Positions 20,606 through 21,024 of a stretch of 21,024 bases of DNA are shown one piece after another; the first letter of the stretch is position 1, and every line of letters begins with the position of its first letter. The translations under genes were made by a program, and so were the position numbers. The stretch comes from Stagnihabitans sp038231775 (GTDB lineage Bacteria; Pseudomonadota; Alphaproteobacteria; Rhodobacterales; Rhodobacteraceae), in NCBI GenBank assembly GCA_038231775.1, contig JBBRKS010000066.1:1-21024 (forward strand). Direction: 5' to 3'. The notes under the pieces are model-generated. The model saw only the letters and a program-made list of their open reading frames with translations. It was not told where the DNA came from and ran no database searches.

Positions 20606-21024
20606 ATGCTGCCGTTTGCGTTGAACCACATGACCGCGCCGCACATGGCGTGGGAGCGGTTTTTGGACCTTGCCCAAAGCCTTGGCTGTGTGGGTGTCGA
20701 GTTTCGCAATGATCTGACAGCACCGCTGTTTGGCGGGGCCGCGCCTGCGGTCGTCAAGGCCGCTTTGGCCGCCCGGGGCCTGCGGTTTCTGGCGCTGGCC
20801 GAGGTCAAGATGTTCAACGACTGGACGGACACCAAACGCGCTGAGGCAGAGGCGCTGATGCAGATTGCCGTGGCGGCCGGGGCAGAGGCGATCAGCCTGA
20901 TCCCGCGCAATGACGGGGTTGCGACAGAGCGCGGCGAAAGTGCGCGGGTGACGCAAACCGCTCTGCGCGAACTGCTACCGATGCTGAAAGCGTATGGTTT
21001 GAAGGCGATGGTGGAACCTTTGGG
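20606..21024 (+). CDS. IolI/MocC-like TIM-barrel sugar isomerase, 5' part only
   Basis: The first 139 residues of a sugar phosphate isomerase/epimerase-like TIM-barrel protein; the gene runs off the window end (family length about 255-290). It begins MLPFALNHMTAPHMAWERF, then LGCVGVEFRNDLTAPLF, ARGLRFLALAEVKMFNDWTD, GAEAISLIPRNDG and, at the edge, GLKAMVEPLG, whose glutamate is a metal ligand in this family. The pattern of strands and the VEFRNDL, FND and EPLG positions follow inosose isomerase IolI as I remember it, so 2-keto-myo-inositol isomerisation is the best guess, with MocC-type rhizopine catabolism as an alternative. The ATG at 20606 has GGAG 11 bases upstream, somewhat far; the ATG at 20599 is out of frame. 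The IolR-like operator upstream supports the inositol role. Confidence 0.8.
   Translation, partial: MLPFALNHMTAPHMAWERFLDLAQSLGCVGVEFRNDLTAPLFGGAAPAVVKAALAARGLRFLALAEVKMFNDWTDTKRAEAEALMQIAVAAGAEAISLIPRNDGVATERGESARVTQTALRELLPMLKAYGLKAMVEPL

Noticed and set aside
19837..20712. Plus-strand open frame of 291 codons in the gap before the isomerase gene
   Set aside because: Starts at TTG without a ribosome site, has mixed codon use, and overlaps the isomerase gene in a different frame.

Overview
The window looks like chromosomal DNA of a Rhodobacterales (roseobacter / Rhodobacteraceae-type) alphaproteobacterium. The grounds are a GC-rich sequence, tightly packed operons with ATGA start/stop overlaps, intergenic GC hairpins followed by a GGGATATTT/GGGAGTATT tail, and a gene content (GATase1-AraC regulator, BKACE enzyme, carnitine dehydrogenase-thioesterase fusion, MocE-type ferredoxin) typical of that group. 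This is judgement from sequence reading, not a database search. I found no rRNA, tRNA, CRISPR array or intact insertion sequence.

Layout. (1) Positions 1-5359, plus strand: the end of one and all of a second polyamine-type ABC permease, the ABC ATPase, a metallo-beta-lactamase-fold hydrolase, then pxpA-pxpB-pxpC (5-oxoprolinase). Together they suggest uptake and hydrolysis of 5-oxoproline or a related compound. (2) Positions 5544-13641: a minus-strand GATase1-AraC regulator (CdhR/GbdR type) divergent from a plus-strand run: BKACE-type 3-dehydrocarnitine cleavage enzyme, a small membrane protein, a carnitine 3-dehydrogenase fused to a hot-dog thioesterase, an acyl-CoA dehydrogenase, an NDP-forming acyl-CoA synthetase and a CaiD-like crotonobetainyl-CoA hydratase. 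Read as a pathway this is gamma-butyrobetaine -> crotonobetainyl-CoA -> carnitinyl-CoA -> carnitine -> 3-dehydrocarnitine -> betainyl-CoA -> glycine betaine. (3) Positions 13642-14049: a structured, apparently non-coding stretch. (4) Positions 14050-19304: a minus-strand arylesterase/TesA gene coupled to a FAD-linked 2-hydroxyacid dehydrogenase, divergent from a YbbA/YbbP-type ABC ATPase and FtsX-domain permease; the two divergent genes share one CATG for their start codons. (5) Positions 19430-21024: a minus-strand MocE-type Rieske ferredoxin, a long gap of about 860 bases without a convincing gene, and the 5' end of an IolI/MocC-like TIM-barrel isomerase preceded by a GGAA-N6-TTCC palindrome, the motif described for the inositol repressor IolR of Sinorhizobium.

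The most unusual signals are in the gaps. A 19-nt hairpin family (8-bp stem, TGC or GCA loop) occurs at 2892-2936 and 19309-19395 with a compensated stem variant. A composite element at 10615-10829 has two inverted repeat arms enclosing a nested stem structure and a strong intrinsic terminator, and is a candidate small RNA inside the carnitine gene run. A two-hairpin region lies at 13674-13790.
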